Of a stretch of 64,000 nt of DNA, positions 1 to 11,175 are shown piece by piece. The notes under the pieces were generated by a model. The model saw nothing but the letters and a program-made list of their open reading frames with translations, was not told the origin of the DNA and did no database searches. Location: contig SCHM01000003.1 of NCBI GenBank assembly GCA_004123355.1, positions 4,235,058-4,299,057 of the forward strand, given 5' to 3'. The translations under genes were made by a program, and so were the position numbers. This DNA comes from Amphirosellinia nigrospora. Taxonomy: Eukaryota; Ascomycota; Sordariomycetes; Xylariales; Xylariaceae. The stretch's first letter is position 1, and each line of letters starts with the position of its first letter.

Positions 1-220
1 ATTGGCACCAATCGGGGGGCAAAATTGCACACGAACGTTGGACGACCACAGTTAGTTCCATAACTTGATTCGACCTTGCCCGACGGGTACAGCCCGTTAC
101 TTAGCGAAGTCGACAGCTGATCAAATTTCCATCAGGTCTGGAACACTAAATCTTATTACATGTTCCCTAGCACGAGAAATCATGCCTCACACTCAGACAT
201 ACCCCAGATCTTTGTCTCCA

Positions 221-931
221 TCAGCGTTGGAGGTCACATAGCTCCTTGGTAAGCTGCACGATGCGCTGAGAAGCTTTCGTGAGATCCTTGGTCGCTGTAT
301 TTTTCCTCTGGCACTGGCGATTACTGATGTGACCCTGAAGCTCGAACTGCCGGAAGACGTCCTTGAGCAAATTCTTCGCGCGATCAAGATCAGCGAAGGC
401 GGTATCCAGCTGCTGTTGAACACTAGCTATGGCTAGCAGCCGAGTCACAGACCCGCTAAAGTTCTGCAGTCGAGTAACGATCTCGCTAAGCCTGGCGTGG
501 TTGCGACGTTGTATCGCGGTCGTTGGTCGAGCACCATCGAGAGCGCCCTGAGGCTCACACTGCCCGAGGGGGACTGCTGGACTGCTCGTGACAGCCACAT
601 GTTCAAGCGAGCTAAGGCTCGCATCTCCATCCTGCTACCTGTCAGTGTACGCTCAAGGGAATCGCTCGTAAGCGCCGGTTTCACCTACAACAGGTTCATT
701 CGAAACAGGATTATACTCCAAGACTGTATTTGAAACACTACCGTGAGTGCTCTCCTGCTTGAATCTAAACACCGGGACCTCTCCAGGCTCCAGCTCCAGG
801 GAATCATCTATTCCACTGCCCTCCTGGGCGGTCGCTCGAGGCTCCGACTCAGCTATGAAAAAGCTGGATGGCAGACCGGGGATAGGCAATTGGGGTGGAC
901 CACCCGGCGTCAACATTAGTTGGTTAGCCAT
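221..931 (-). CDS. Hypothetical coiled-coil protein
   Basis: Two exons on the minus strand: 931-689 and 631-221, joined across a 57-bp intron (632-688) with donor GTAGGT, branch-like CTGAC and acceptor CAG. The start chosen is the ATG at 931 (MANQLML); an in-frame ATG at 1024 could add 31 residues. The first exon is acidic and proline-rich (ELEPGEVPVFRFKQES). The second is helical and Leu/Gln/Lys-rich with heptad-like spacing (VQQQLDTAFADLDRAKNLL and downstream), so it probably forms a coiled coil. I recognise no family and see no signal peptide or membrane segment. The clean join of the two frames by a canonical intron is the main support that this is a real gene. Confidence 0.5.
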
Positions 932-1878
932 GATGTCTACTGCGAGGGAGGCCGAAAAAAGATAGGGAAGATGATGATCACCGGGAATCTCAGTCTTGTA
1001 AGGAAACGACTGCCTCGACTTCATGAATTAGGGTTCAACTTAACTGGTGCTTGGAACACATCAGCCTCTTCTGTACATAGCTGGCAAAAGGGGGAAGCTA
1101 AGGTAGGTTCTGAAAAAAAAAAACTCATGACTACTTGCTCTCTCGAGGTAGGCGCAAAGGTGCTCTGTAGTTCCCTCCATACATATTGTCAGGCTATAAT
1201 CAAGCTGTTCCTTCTACCTTCGATCACGCAAGTACTATACATAAGCAGATTACAAGAAGGCGCCCCTCCCTTCTATCACGGAATACGGCATCTACCTAAC
1301 TTGAGAATTACTGCCTGCAGGTGCGCCGATTATGTGCAAAGCGAGCATAACTACATGTGGGTAGGTATGAACTTAAAAGGTCCGGACAGATTCGTCAAGT
1401 GTTTTCTTCCTCAGCAAGCACCTACTTAGAGGCATTGTAATTAATCTCTCGCCTGAGAATCTCCTTACAGAACAGGTTCGGTTCACTCCTCAAGCAGCGT
1501 AAGAGCAATACGTACGAGTTTTATTAATCGAGATGGTCACACGCACAGTTTCTGGGCTTGTAAACAACTCTACTCAGCACTTGACAGTGTGGTGATACTT
1601 ATTGAATGGCTTTCATGTCGTTGTGTCTGTTCAGAGCTGTGTCCCCGCTCCCGGTCACTTGACCTACCTACTCTGTTAGTGTAGCACCTTGGTGAGGTAG
1701 CTGGTGCAGGATCTGGTTGCATCGCGTCTTGGCAGTTACCTACACTATGCAATATTATGTATTATGCGTGGCTTCTTTCAGGGCCCGGGTTCGTCATAGG
1801 AATCGGTTCGTGGAAAGGAAGGCCAGACATGGCCACGCCAAGATGTCAGCTGTATACCTTACTTACATAGTAGGGTTA
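932..1878. other. Intergenic, nothing recognised
   Basis: This stretch carries only an open frame at 920-1429 that overlaps the 5' end of the hypothetical gene on the other strand and resembles no family. No RNA gene or repeat was seen. Confidence 0.5.
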
Positions 1879-2333
1879 GGGTAGTCCATAGGGACAAAGA
1901 GGACAAAAGTCGGACTAGCACCTAACAAACTCCTTGCCAAGGGATTTTAGGTAGAATTCACAGTGCCTGATATATTATTAAGTATATGTTTTTTTATATA
2001 GTCCTCTTATTTTATACGCCGACAGTACATACAAACCTCCATATACCTACAAACACACACCTACAAACACACACCTATAAACACACACCTACAAACACAT
2101 ACCTACAAACATACACACAAACCTCTACATACCTACAAACACACGCGCAAACGTTAATAAACCTACGTATATAAAGATCTATTAACCTAGCCCTACGTAA
2201 ACCTTCTACATACTAAAAAAAAACCTAATATATATATTTAATAATACTTCAAGCACTATAAAATCCCTTAGCAAAAAATCTGCCAGGTGCCACTCCGACT
2301 TTTATCCTCTTAGTCCCTACCTATAGACCACCG
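1879..2333. mobile_element. MITE-like element with ~75-bp TIRs and TA target sites
   Basis: Positions 1879-1953 and 2258-2333 are imperfect inverted repeats: left GGGTAGTCCATAGGGAC, right (reverse complement) CGGTGGTCTATAGG followed by TAGGGAC. They stay alignable through AGTCGGA and on to AAGGGATTTTA. Both ends abut TA (1877-1878 and 2334-2335), as expected for Tc1/mariner/pogo-type insertion. The roughly 300-bp interior is AT-rich with no transposase, and contains an array of CCTACAAACACACA-like units (about 2035-2165). Most arm differences are transitions, as repeat-induced point mutation would leave. The element is non-autonomous; its family is not assigned. Confidence 0.7.
2028..2165. 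repeat. Degenerate minisatellite (ACAAACACACACCT units)
   Basis: Tandem, slightly varied copies of a 10-16 base A/C-rich unit (acctacaaacacac) fill the centre of the MITE-like element. An open frame through it translates to low-complexity Thr/His/Leu and is not a gene. Confidence 0.75.
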
Positions 2334-2547
2334 TAAGGGAGGTACCTACCTAGTCTAGCCTGCGCTGCCAGGAGTAGGCTACCCGAGGGTCAGCCCCACT
2401 TAAAAACTAACCAACAAAAAACACATCGACCAAGGTCACAGCGTCAAGATAGACCATTTCAAGCCGACTTGGAACCACGAGAGTCCGGCCGACATATATC
2501 GTCTACCGCCTCCCGCCCTAGCCCGGTCAATCGGCTTCGACAATACG

Positions 2548-3566
2548 ATGGCCGCCCCGCGCCTCATCCGCTCACCGACCTGCCTGAGCTGCCTGCGGCG
2601 ACTGGCGCAGCCCACCTCACTCTCGCCAATCTCGTGGACCCAGACCCGCACGAGGACGACGAAGGCCGAGCTCGAGGACTTGCAGGGCATTCCGGTGCGT
2701 CTGTTGCGCGATATTGCCACCTTTGGGCGAAAACGTACGTTGCCACGGAACCGAGATGCGGCGACCGGACTACCCTGCCAGAGGTACTCAGCCAAGCTGA
2801 CTCTTCTATGAAAACAGATGCCATCATCCGCGTCAAGCCTGGCCGGATGCGCAACATCTGGTTCCCCAAGGGCGCCGCCGAGTACATGACGAAGCAGCGA
2901 TTTATCGAGATGGGACTGAGTGAGGCCGCCATTGGCGTGCGCGACCGCACCTTCGGCACCCAGCTGGTGGTGGACGAGGACCAGGAAACCCAGGCGCCTC
3001 CCCAGAAGTCAAGAGCAAACGCAAAGAGGCTCTAACATTACCGGTAAGCAATATTTAGCGATCCACCTAGCTTCCTGTCATCCTGGCCCTTGAATGGAAA
3101 ATATAGGAAGTCCTGGGAGACCAAGGGGTAAAGAGAAGGACAGGACACGTTAACACAAAATAATAGGCCGAGGAAACACACGCCCTCCTCACGACACTCC
3201 TTCCCGAAACCCTGGTCTTCTCGCGTGCCCCCGTGCCAACGGCCCAGGCGGAACCAGCCGCCCCGCGCTCCCCCTCGTTGGCCACCAACGCCGTCACCTC
3301 TAGCGAGGTTCCCAAGTCCAGCTCAGTAAAACCTATTTTCGGCTCAGTGTCACGGAGCGACATCATAGTCCTAATCAAGGAGAGGCTGCTCGAGAGCCCT
3401 CAGGGTGGCCGCGTGGCGCTCGAGGTGGAATCCCTCGAACTCCTGGGTTGGACCCAGAACATGACGGTGAGAACCGTTTAAGAGGCTTGGCACCTTCGAA
3501 GTTCTTATTACACTTGGTGTTGATTCCAGCGGCAAGGAAGTGTCGAGCCTATACGTCGGACAGTAA
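2548..3566 (+). CDS. MRPL50: Mitochondrial large-subunit ribosomal protein bL9m
   Basis: This is a structural protein of the mitochondrial 54S subunit. Exon 1 (2548-2734) gives an Arg-rich presequence (MAAPRLIRSPTC) and GIPVRLLRDIATFGRK. Exon 2 (2818-3043) gives HAIIRVKPGRMRNIWFPKG, the family's most recognisable stretch; exon 3 starts at 3167 with AEETHALLTTLLPETLVF. Introns 2735-2817 and 3044-3166 are canonical. The family C-terminus (IFGSVSRSDI ... RLGTFEVLITLGVD ... stop at 3566) is present. Two single-base gaps, one in the CCCC near 3000 and one near 3475, must be assumed to keep the family frame; read literally, the frame stops at 3481. Family assignment rests on remembered fungal MRPL50 sequences. 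Confidence 0.75.
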
Positions 3567-4612
3567 AAGTTGTGGCCGAAAGTCGTAGTCCCACCTCAAC
3601 TAAAATTTACTGGCTACGGACGTTGGTTGTGCTTGGATAGGTATATAAAACATTCACGCCCCCTCTAACTGTAAGAATATGGGGTGCGGGGACGGAGCCT
3701 ATACCTCGAGGCCAGATGGAGGCCCCTGAAATGGTGACCAGGGTTATTCTAATAAGATGAAAGGGCAACAAAATCGCCCTATAACTTTTCAAAGGTTACA
3801 CCAAAAAGGGGACATGAATTGGACAACCTGTCGTATACCATACGTAGAGACTGGTAGCTGTTGGCCCATAAATGTACAACATGTATATTTCTAATGTCTG
3901 TCATGACTACCCAGATGCCTCCTATCATACATGACAGAGATCCCACACATGACCAAGTATTCATGGTACACTTAACTGAGAGATAATATTTAAAATTGTG
4001 CCTGCCTAAACGTCGGCTACCAACTAAACAGCCGACAAGGGGTATTTCATTCTATCGCCTCCGTTCCTGAAAATTAGGTAATATGAAGTCTCTATTACTC
4101 TCATTCCTCAAGTGCACCTAAGCTCTTGCTAAGCGCCATGCAAACTCCAAAGCCCTGTTTTTATTCCCATGAAAGGCTGGGGCATGGTGATATCGTCGTC
4201 ATATAGCATAAGCACTTCACATCCAAAATAACCCGAGAATCCTCGCAGCAGCACCTGAAACGCCATTGCTCCTTTCTTTATAAATCAAGGTGTAGTAATC
4301 AAGCAAGGATGTTTCTGTTGGCGTTGAGGTACGCCAACTGAGCAAGCATAGACGTGAGTGAATGATAGGGCGACGATGCCTGACTATCTCCTACTTTCCT
4401 GGATAACTGACATCCAAATTCCAAAGGGAATCCCAGACTATACTCCTCCGGCTTGGGGTATCGCTCGTGTCTCGCTGCAGCTGTGGTGGTGCATGATGAA
4501 GGTGGCGCGCGTGCCGAGAATGAGTCTGCCTTTGTGGACTTTGTTGTGAATGTGGGTGTGGCGTATGATCTGATTGAATATAGCCCTGGGATCCATCAGT
4601 CCCGCACTACCT
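3567..4612. other. Intergenic between bL9m and ATG11, nothing recognised
   Basis: The two genes converge, so this interval holds both 3' flanks. The short minus-strand frames here resemble no family. No repeats or RNA genes were seen. Confidence 0.5.
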
Positions 4613-7600
4613 TCAAGGACCCAAGAGAGTATCAACGGCGTTTCGCACCTCATTATGGTCTTTTGGTGGGACCGCCCCTTTGCTCTGGCCTTGATGATGC
4701 GATTTCATCATAGATTCTTCTTGCGTGCTACTAGGTCCAGCGATGCTGTGTTCCAAAGTCGGGCTTGCTTCAACCACCTGACTATCAGCAGGGGCAGCAC
4801 GCAAACTATTCGTTTCACTAGCCAATGCACTGCCTTTAGCCGCCATGGTGCCCGAGGCAAACGGCAAGGCTTTCTTAGAGCCTGAACTACTGCGTCTGCT
4901 CTCGAGACTTTTGCTCAGCGTTTTACTCACGCCTTCTATGCCACCATTAGGGCCAAGTTTGGACTTAGGCTTCCCAGGTCGTCCGTGCAAATGCATATCT
5001 GCCACCGCTTCGACTTTATTAGAGGCGACCGTTGACTTGCCAAGCCCGGGTGTAGAAGGAGCACCTGGTTTGTCTTCATGTGCATCTATCAGCCACCAAC
5101 GCAAGCCATCCGACAGGTCAAATGGATTATCATTATCATCACCTGTGGTGATAGAATCAGTTTCGCCTTCAGAAGCAGGCGCATTCGCGGGTTGCAGGTT
5201 CTTAGATAGATCGACAACACGCTCCTGGACACGAGTAATCCGAGCTACAAGCCACTCTCGGCTCCGCAGACGGTGACCTTCTTGCTCACGGAGGAAGAAA
5301 TGTGGACATCCGACGTTGAATGCTGCCCAAGCCCCAGCTTTGGTTTCTAGTAGGAAGAAATAATGCGAGGTCACCTTCTTTAAATGCTTAAATGCGATTT
5401 TCTCGTGAGCTTCTTTGGCAGCTATATGAGCGCGCTCGCGGAAACTACGCGCGTCGCGTGTCATCTTGCGAGCTGTGTGTTCAATCTCCCTTACGCGGCG
5501 ATATATTGCGTCGGAGAACGCATCAATGTCGAAGTTACCAGGTCCTGCCATAAAGGCTTGGTACTGCTCTTCTTCCGCACCAGAACTCTCCGCATTCATC
5601 CAATAAAGCAATCGAAGGTCATTACTATTGGTGGAGCGCTACTCCCAAACGACAACGACCTTTTGAAAGAGCTTCCGGGATCGGATGAATCATTTGGATT
5701 TTGCGATGATCGCTCTGACCGTGGAATTTTCTGGATAACCATCGATCTATCCGCCCGTGTGACTGAAAAGCTCAGACGCTCTAGGAGCCTTGTGAGACGT
5801 TCATTCTGAGTATACAAGCGCTGGGCTAGATCCTTTGAGCGGGCATTGCGATCTTCAAATCGTCTGTTCAAAGCTGCTAGGTTTGATTCAGTAGCCTGCA
5901 GTTTGTCTTGAAACATTCGAACCTCTTCTTCCAGGCTGCCCACTTGTGACTGCCTGGCTGCTAGCTGCTCTGTCAAGTCAGCGACCCTCTTCTCCTCTTC
6001 GTTAAGTTTCTTTCGTAGGGTCTCGGATCCGGTTTCCCCCTCTGTCATTTTGATCCTCAGCTCATTAAGCTGCTCACGGCCATCATTCACTTCAGTCTCT
6101 AGAGTTGCACATCTGGCCTTCTCGCTATCAAGCGACTCGTGTAGATGCACAACCGTCATCTCCTCGTTAGACAGCTTCTCTTTTGTGCGCGATAGTTCGG
6201 ATTGACTTCTCTGACGGTAGCATTGGCAAGACCAAGATCGGCCTTCATTAGAGAAAGATCTCGTTCATGAGATTGTAATTTTCCAACAAGATCAGCGGAT
6301 TTTGTTACGACAGCGTCTATCAGGTCCGCGAAATCCTCAGGCGCGGCCTCCGTTGGGACAGTTGTTCGTGAAGCTCCTTAAGCGATCGAGCCTGGACCTC
6401 TGTGTTTTCCTGCAAATCTTCTACTTGCTTGGTAGTATTTTTGTTCGCATCGCGGGCTTCGCGGAGTTCCCTCTCAAGAGAAACAACCCTTTCCCGCTGT
6501 ACCTTAGCTTCGTTGCGTAGAAATTCCAACTGCCCTTGCGTCTTAAGAGCATCATCTCGCTTCTCGTTGTTCAGGCGATCGATTTCATCTTGCATTGATT
6601 GAACCATTGCGTCTTCGGTATCTTCCAGCCGTGCTTTGAGCTGCTTGATCTCGTCTACATAGGACTTACGTTCTTCCATGAATTCTCTCTTAAGGGCTTC
6701 CATATTGCCCAAGAGGTCTTGCTTGGTCGAATTGGCCTCGTCTATATGTTCAGCATGTGCATCGGCCTCCTTCTGCAAACCAGCGGCACGTTCTTTTTGC
6801 GCATTAAGTTCAGTCTCGAGTTGAGCAATACGCTGCAAGAGAGTTTCGTTGGTTTCAGATGCAGATGACCGGCGGCGATCGTGGGAGGCACGCGAAGCCC
6901 GGATGGATGTCGAGGAATTATTCTGGTCTGTTTGTTGGGGAAATATAGATGGCCGCGACGCCTGTGTGTGTCGATGTAGTAAGTCTTCCAGTCGACGAAC
7001 ACGACTTTCTGCAGTCTTGATTCTACTTTCCAGCCTCGACTTATCGCCCTGCAGACTTCGGATGAGATCATCGTCCCCCTAATAAGAAGTCCACTTCGAC
7101 CTAAAGCTGCCTCGTGGACGCTGCCGTTCTTAAAAGCCTTGAGCCTTTTGTTCTGCTGTTTCGTTGGGTTGTTGAGGTCGCTGATCAGTTTTGCAACGTC
7201 AGCTACAACAGCCTCATCCGCGTTCTGATGCCGGATAATCCCCAAGAAATCGTCCAGTTCCCGTTTGACCACATCTGGCCATGTTTCTTCTTCGCCACGA
7301 AGGTTGACTTCAAGACCGAGAACATGATTTATCGTGTTCTCTGGACCATACGTGTTGCCGACCATTTTTTCCCACTTCCGTCGTCTTTTTAATTCCTCAT
7401 CCTGAAATAAGGCCATTTCGTTGACAAGGGTCGATGAGTCAGTCTTAATCTTCTCCGACCATTCTCGTCTTCTAATCGCCTCAACCATGAACGAAGCATA
7501 CATGAATGGGAGTTGGTGGATAAGTCGTAGATAATCAAAAGTAGTCAATTCCTCTTCCACTTGGTTAATCAAGTTCATCTGGGCTTTGACGTCGTGGTGG

Positions 7601-8880
7601 AGCGTCGTTATCTCCGCAATATTACGCATGAAGGTAAGAGAGTCAACAGCAACCTCATTACGAGCTTGGGTGGCATAGCGGAGCATTTCGTCCATTTCCA
7701 GCGCTCGATTATGAATGCTAGGTAAGAGCTGTTTAGTATGATTGACGGCAGTTTTAGAAGCTTGTAAAACATCTTTTGCTTGATTTGTATATTGTAGTGT
7801 GGCCTGATAATCTGTGTCAATTTTGTTCGTAACCGCCTCAATGTCCTCTAAAAGCTGTTGGCAGTCGTTCATGTGCTGCATTGCCGAGCGCGCAACGAGT
7901 TTGTTGAATTCTCCAAACAATTCATCACAGCCATTGAACAGCTTGTCAGCAGCCTTATCGAGATCTGATATTTTGGCGTTATATTTGCGCAAAGCTGTTG
8001 CCGCCAGCTTCCCTGCCTTGCGTGTCGGCTCGGGGTCGATTAAATCTTCCAGCGTAGATTGGCGAGGCTTCCGAATATCCTGACCCGTCATGAAGCGCAC
8101 CATGGCAGAAGATACAGGGACGCTGCGGGCTAGTTCGAGATAGCTTTCCCAGTTTGACGTCAGGTTTGCATATTCTTCCTGTGCTGGGTAGCCCACTTCT
8201 TGAATTCATTGTACTTCGGTTCGATGGGCTTTAGGGCAGTATCGAGGTTCGCGACGGCAGCATCCAAACATTTGAGCATCACGTCCATCTCCGCATAGCG
8301 GGCCGTTGCGGCGCTCGCCATATCTTGACAGGACTCCAAGGTTTGCAACGCCCAGTCACGACGCTTCTTGAAGAGATCCTGCCATGACCGAACAGAATGC
8401 GTATCTTCTATCGAATTTGGAGCACTCGATACTTGGTACTGCTTGGGCACGGGGCTTCGGAAACGAAGGACGTCGATGCACCAGGCGAAGAGGCTTGCGT
8501 TATTCTTATGTCATATACATATATCTCTTTCTGATAAGGAGGTATTTGAGCAATCTATTCGAAGGCCTGTTACGGTCGCGAAATAAGGGAAACTGACCTC
8601 AGATTGTATTGTCTGGAGCTTGACGGTCTTTCCCTGGGAGGTAAGCGCCACGACATTCTGGGCCGGTATAGCGCTTTGTTGAGAAACCCATTCTTTAAAA
8701 CCGGCAGGCTGGTAGAAAGAGCACCGGTTAGCCGACATGATTATTCCACATACTGCGGCGTGGACTGGTAGGCTTCAAGGCGCGCGGGAAGAGAATGGGC
8801 ACTCACTCGGAAAACTGTGAACTGTCGACATGCAGGCGCTGGCCCGTATGGGCGATCAACACCTGCGTCTGCGTAGACAT
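4613..8880 (-). CDS. ATG11: Autophagy scaffold protein Atg11
   Basis: Atg11 is the scaffold of selective autophagy (Cvt pathway, mitophagy, pexophagy); it binds cargo receptors and recruits the Atg1 complex to the pre-autophagosomal structure. Exon 1 (8880-8807) encodes MSTQTQVLIAHTGQRLHVDS, the ubiquitin-like start of the family. Exon 2 (8708-8598) gives GFKEWVSQQSAIPAQNVV and TVKLQTI; exon 3 starts at 8530 with KEIYVYDIRITQAS. A long middle follows with WESYLELARSVPVSSAMV, then extensive coiled coils (about 7080-5650). The C-terminal Atg11 domain has ECPHFFL-like and WLVARITRVQERVVDLS motifs and NPFDLSDGLRWWLIDA. Introns are 8709-8806 and 8531-8597. About seven one-base gaps interrupt the frame (near 8807, 8455, 8195, 7078, 6335, 6215 and 5612), each restored by one added base, so sequence error is likelier than loss of function. 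Confidence 0.9.
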
Positions 8881-9297
8881 GACGCTTATTGTCCATCCCT
8901 CGGATACCAAGGCTCGGGAGTAGCAACGACGAAGGAGACGGAGGCGGCGAGAGGGAGAGTCGGGAGAGCGATCGTTCGGCGCGTCACAGTATGAGGGTAT
9001 GAGGCTATCTCAAGTACCCATAGGGATGCGCATGAGACTTTTGCCTGTGCCGTTTTGGGAGCTGTAGGCAGGATGCGATTCGTTCCCAACTAGCTGGAGG
9101 AGGTCAGGCTCATAGATCCCGGTGACCGACGCAGCCAGACTCAGACTAGGTTAGAGCCAGGTCCCGGCCCACAATTGTAGTGTTATGTTCTAGCCTACTT
9201 CACCTAGCGTAGTCCTCCACACGACATTCAGCCAATGAATCAAGTTGGCTGCAGGGAATCTCCGGGAATCTCGAAGACGTTGTGACTACTATTAGTG
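8881..9297. other. ATG11 upstream region
   Basis: This is the presumed ATG11 promoter and 5' UTR. I see no further gene or repeat before the hairpin element that follows. Confidence 0.4.
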
Positions 9298-9489
9298 CTA
9301 TCTCTTTAAGGGTAACTCGGCACCAGTACATAAAATGTGGAAAAGCGGGACTACGCAGATAACCAGATCAACGAATCAGAATAATTCTACTTACTTGAAT
9401 AAAAGTCTGATTCGTCGATCTGGTTATCTGCGTAGTCCCGCTTTTCTACATTTTATGTACTGGTGCCGAGTTACCCCTTAAAGAGATAG
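9298..9489. mobile_element. Hairpin (foldback) MITE with ~83-bp near-perfect arms
   Basis: Positions 9298-9380 are repeated in inverted orientation at 9406-9489 with only about three differences, around a 25-base loop. The arms begin CTATCTCTTTAAGG and read through GTAACTCGGCACCAG and ACATAAAATGT. If the outer TA of each arm is the target site, the inverted repeats start at TCTCTTTAAGG with TA on both sides, fitting a mariner-type MITE. There is no coding capacity. High arm identity suggests recent insertion or strong hairpin-mediated conversion. Its RNA would fold into one long hairpin. Confidence 0.8.
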
Positions 9490-9499
9490 TAGCAGCAAC

Positions 9500-9587
9500 T
9501 GTAGGGGTGTGGAGTACTCATAGGCCCAAATAGAATATGCACCCTTGTCCTTCGGGACTATACACTATTGCTACAACACTTGGTACA
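9500..9587 (+). repeat. Direct repeat, copy 1
   Basis: This is an 88-bp block starting TGTAGGGGTGTGGAGTA and ending TTGGTACA. It recurs almost identically 375 bp downstream at 9875-9963. It lies just after the hairpin MITE. The block contains CCTTGTCCTTCGGGAC and no coding sequence. It may be part of an unrecognised dispersed element. Confidence 0.7.
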
Positions 9588-9874
9588 ATGGAAAGAGCTT
9601 GCAGATTCGAACCGTAACGCGCCGATTTCCCACTGCGGCCACACAACGCCACATTCAATTACGCCACAATTATAAGAACGCGAAAAGTCGAGGGTTCAAT
9701 TCCGACATCGAGCATGCTAAAGTCTCGTCGAACGCAGGCCAGACCCGTTAGTGGTCGCCATTCCGGTAGTGGTTAATGGTATTGGTAGTCGGGAGGGAGC
9801 TACGCATATGGATCGTATCAAATAGAACAATTGGTTTCGCCTTCGGGGTCTTTCGGCGAGGGAGTTTGGCCGGG

Positions 9875-9963
9875 TGTAGGGGTGTGGAGTATTCATAGGC
9901 CCAAATAGAATATGCACCCTTGTCCTTCGGGACTATACACTATTGCTACAACCACTTGGTACA
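9875..9963 (+). repeat. Direct repeat, copy 2
   Basis: This is the second copy of the 88-bp block, differing by one substitution and one inserted base. Sequence downstream of both copies keeps weak resemblance (CATTCAA ... GAAAAG versus CATTCAA ... GAAAG). This hints that a roughly 375-bp unit was duplicated in tandem and the second copy decayed. Confidence 0.7.
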
Positions 9964-10312
9964 CAACCAAAAATCCGTGTATGTGAAAACCTTATCAAGC
10001 TATCATTCCATTCAACAATCCACGATTCTAACATCGAAAGATGAATTTTTGAGGCTAGGAGATTGCGCGTCAATATTACTAACGCCATTTAAGAAAGTGG
10101 ATACCTACTACCTATGGTACCGGTATATTACCTAAGTAGTAGGGAAACGCCATAATTGCACCGCCACTTTGTCATTGAAGGCATATGCCCGTAGTATGAA
10201 GCATAGCATGCAAGAAGAATATCGCAACACTCCTACTAACCAACACCTAGGAACTAGACCGCTACGGTGCATATTAACATCTAAAGAAATAGTGTGCTAG
10301 CATTTCCGCAGA

Positions 10313-11175
10313 ATGGCAGAAGAAAGCGTAGAAGCCCCAACAACTCTGCCTCTCTCGGATGGGGAGAAGCTGGTCCTGGAGCTTCACGACAAGTTGCAGC
10401 AGCTTCAGCTGGAGATCGCGCTCCTGAATGCGCAAAGCAACTATGTTCCTGGTAGAAACCTCTTGCACTCTTTACCCTTTACTAATCATTTAGTTTTCTA
10501 CTAACTATCGCAATAGACACGAACTCGGGGCGTACCATAGAAGAAGCGCAAATAGAGCTCCTGGATTCGCGGGCTCGATACACGTTACGAAATGAAGTAG
10601 TTGCAAATGTCGTGAGCGCAAAATCCCATACTGCAAGCTGTACATCACGGGACGAAGGCCTCGCCTATTGAAAGGTGAGTCCTCTACATCTTGCTTCAGT
10701 TCCAAGTTGCCCGTTTATCATTTCATGTTGCACTCTCCCTATCACCTCCCTGCCCAATTTCTACATTATTAGTCTATCTAACATATCACAGAGACCTCCT
10801 CCCACTGCTCAAAGACCGAGACGCTGCGTCTAGCACGCTCGCGTCTCAAAATACGGAGTACCACTCTTTACTTTCTGACTTAACAGATGTCGAAAGCCGT
10901 TCCTTGCGTCTTAGCCGGGAGAATGTTGCCCTTGCGGAACGGCTACTTAACCTCGCGAAACAAACAGATCAGGGCAAGGCCGAACTTCTCTCTGGTGACT
11001 CGGATCACGCAGCTGAGATTGCAGGCCTGGAAGTTGAGTTGAAGGGCAGTAGACGGAAATGGCGCGTCCTCAAGGGCACAGCGAGCGCCATCATTGCGGG
11101 AAGTGGTGTGATTGGGCGAGGGATGCAGAGCTAAGGGACATAGTGCTAGACCCAGCGGAAGACGAAGAAGTTTAG
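10313..11175 (+). CDS. Kinetochore protein CENP-H (Fta3/Mcm16 type)
   Basis: CENP-H is a component of the constitutive centromere-associated network (COMA/CENP-H/I/K branch) at the inner kinetochore. Exon 1 (10313-10451) gives LSDGEKLVLELHDKLQQLQL. Intron 10452-10516 leads to exon 2 (10517-10674: TIEEAQIELLDSRARYTLRN ... NPILQAVH). Intron 10675-10791 leads to exon 3 (RDLLPLLKDRDAASSTLA ... VESRSLRLSRENVALAERLL). The whole protein is helical and coiled-coil, as expected. The family's C-terminal WARDAELRDIVLD is reached if one base is missing near 11108, and exon 2 carries one extra A near 10622. Read literally, the last frame ends at 11134. Predicted length is about 230 residues, normal for the family. 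Confidence 0.82.

Noticed and set aside
920-1429. 169-residue plus-strand open frame
   Set aside because: It overlaps the start of the minus-strand gene, passes through a poly-A stretch and resembles no protein family.
1871-1884. TAGGGTTAGGG resembling telomere repeat
   Set aside because: Only about two units are present and they coincide with the outer end of the MITE inverted repeat; no longer array exists.
9580-9715. tRNA gene suggested by A-box-like TGGTACAATGGAAAGAGC and B-box GGTTCAATTCC
   Set aside because: The boxes are about 105 bases apart, no acceptor stem pairs on either strand and the T-stem is poor; at best a decayed tRNA-derived repeat.
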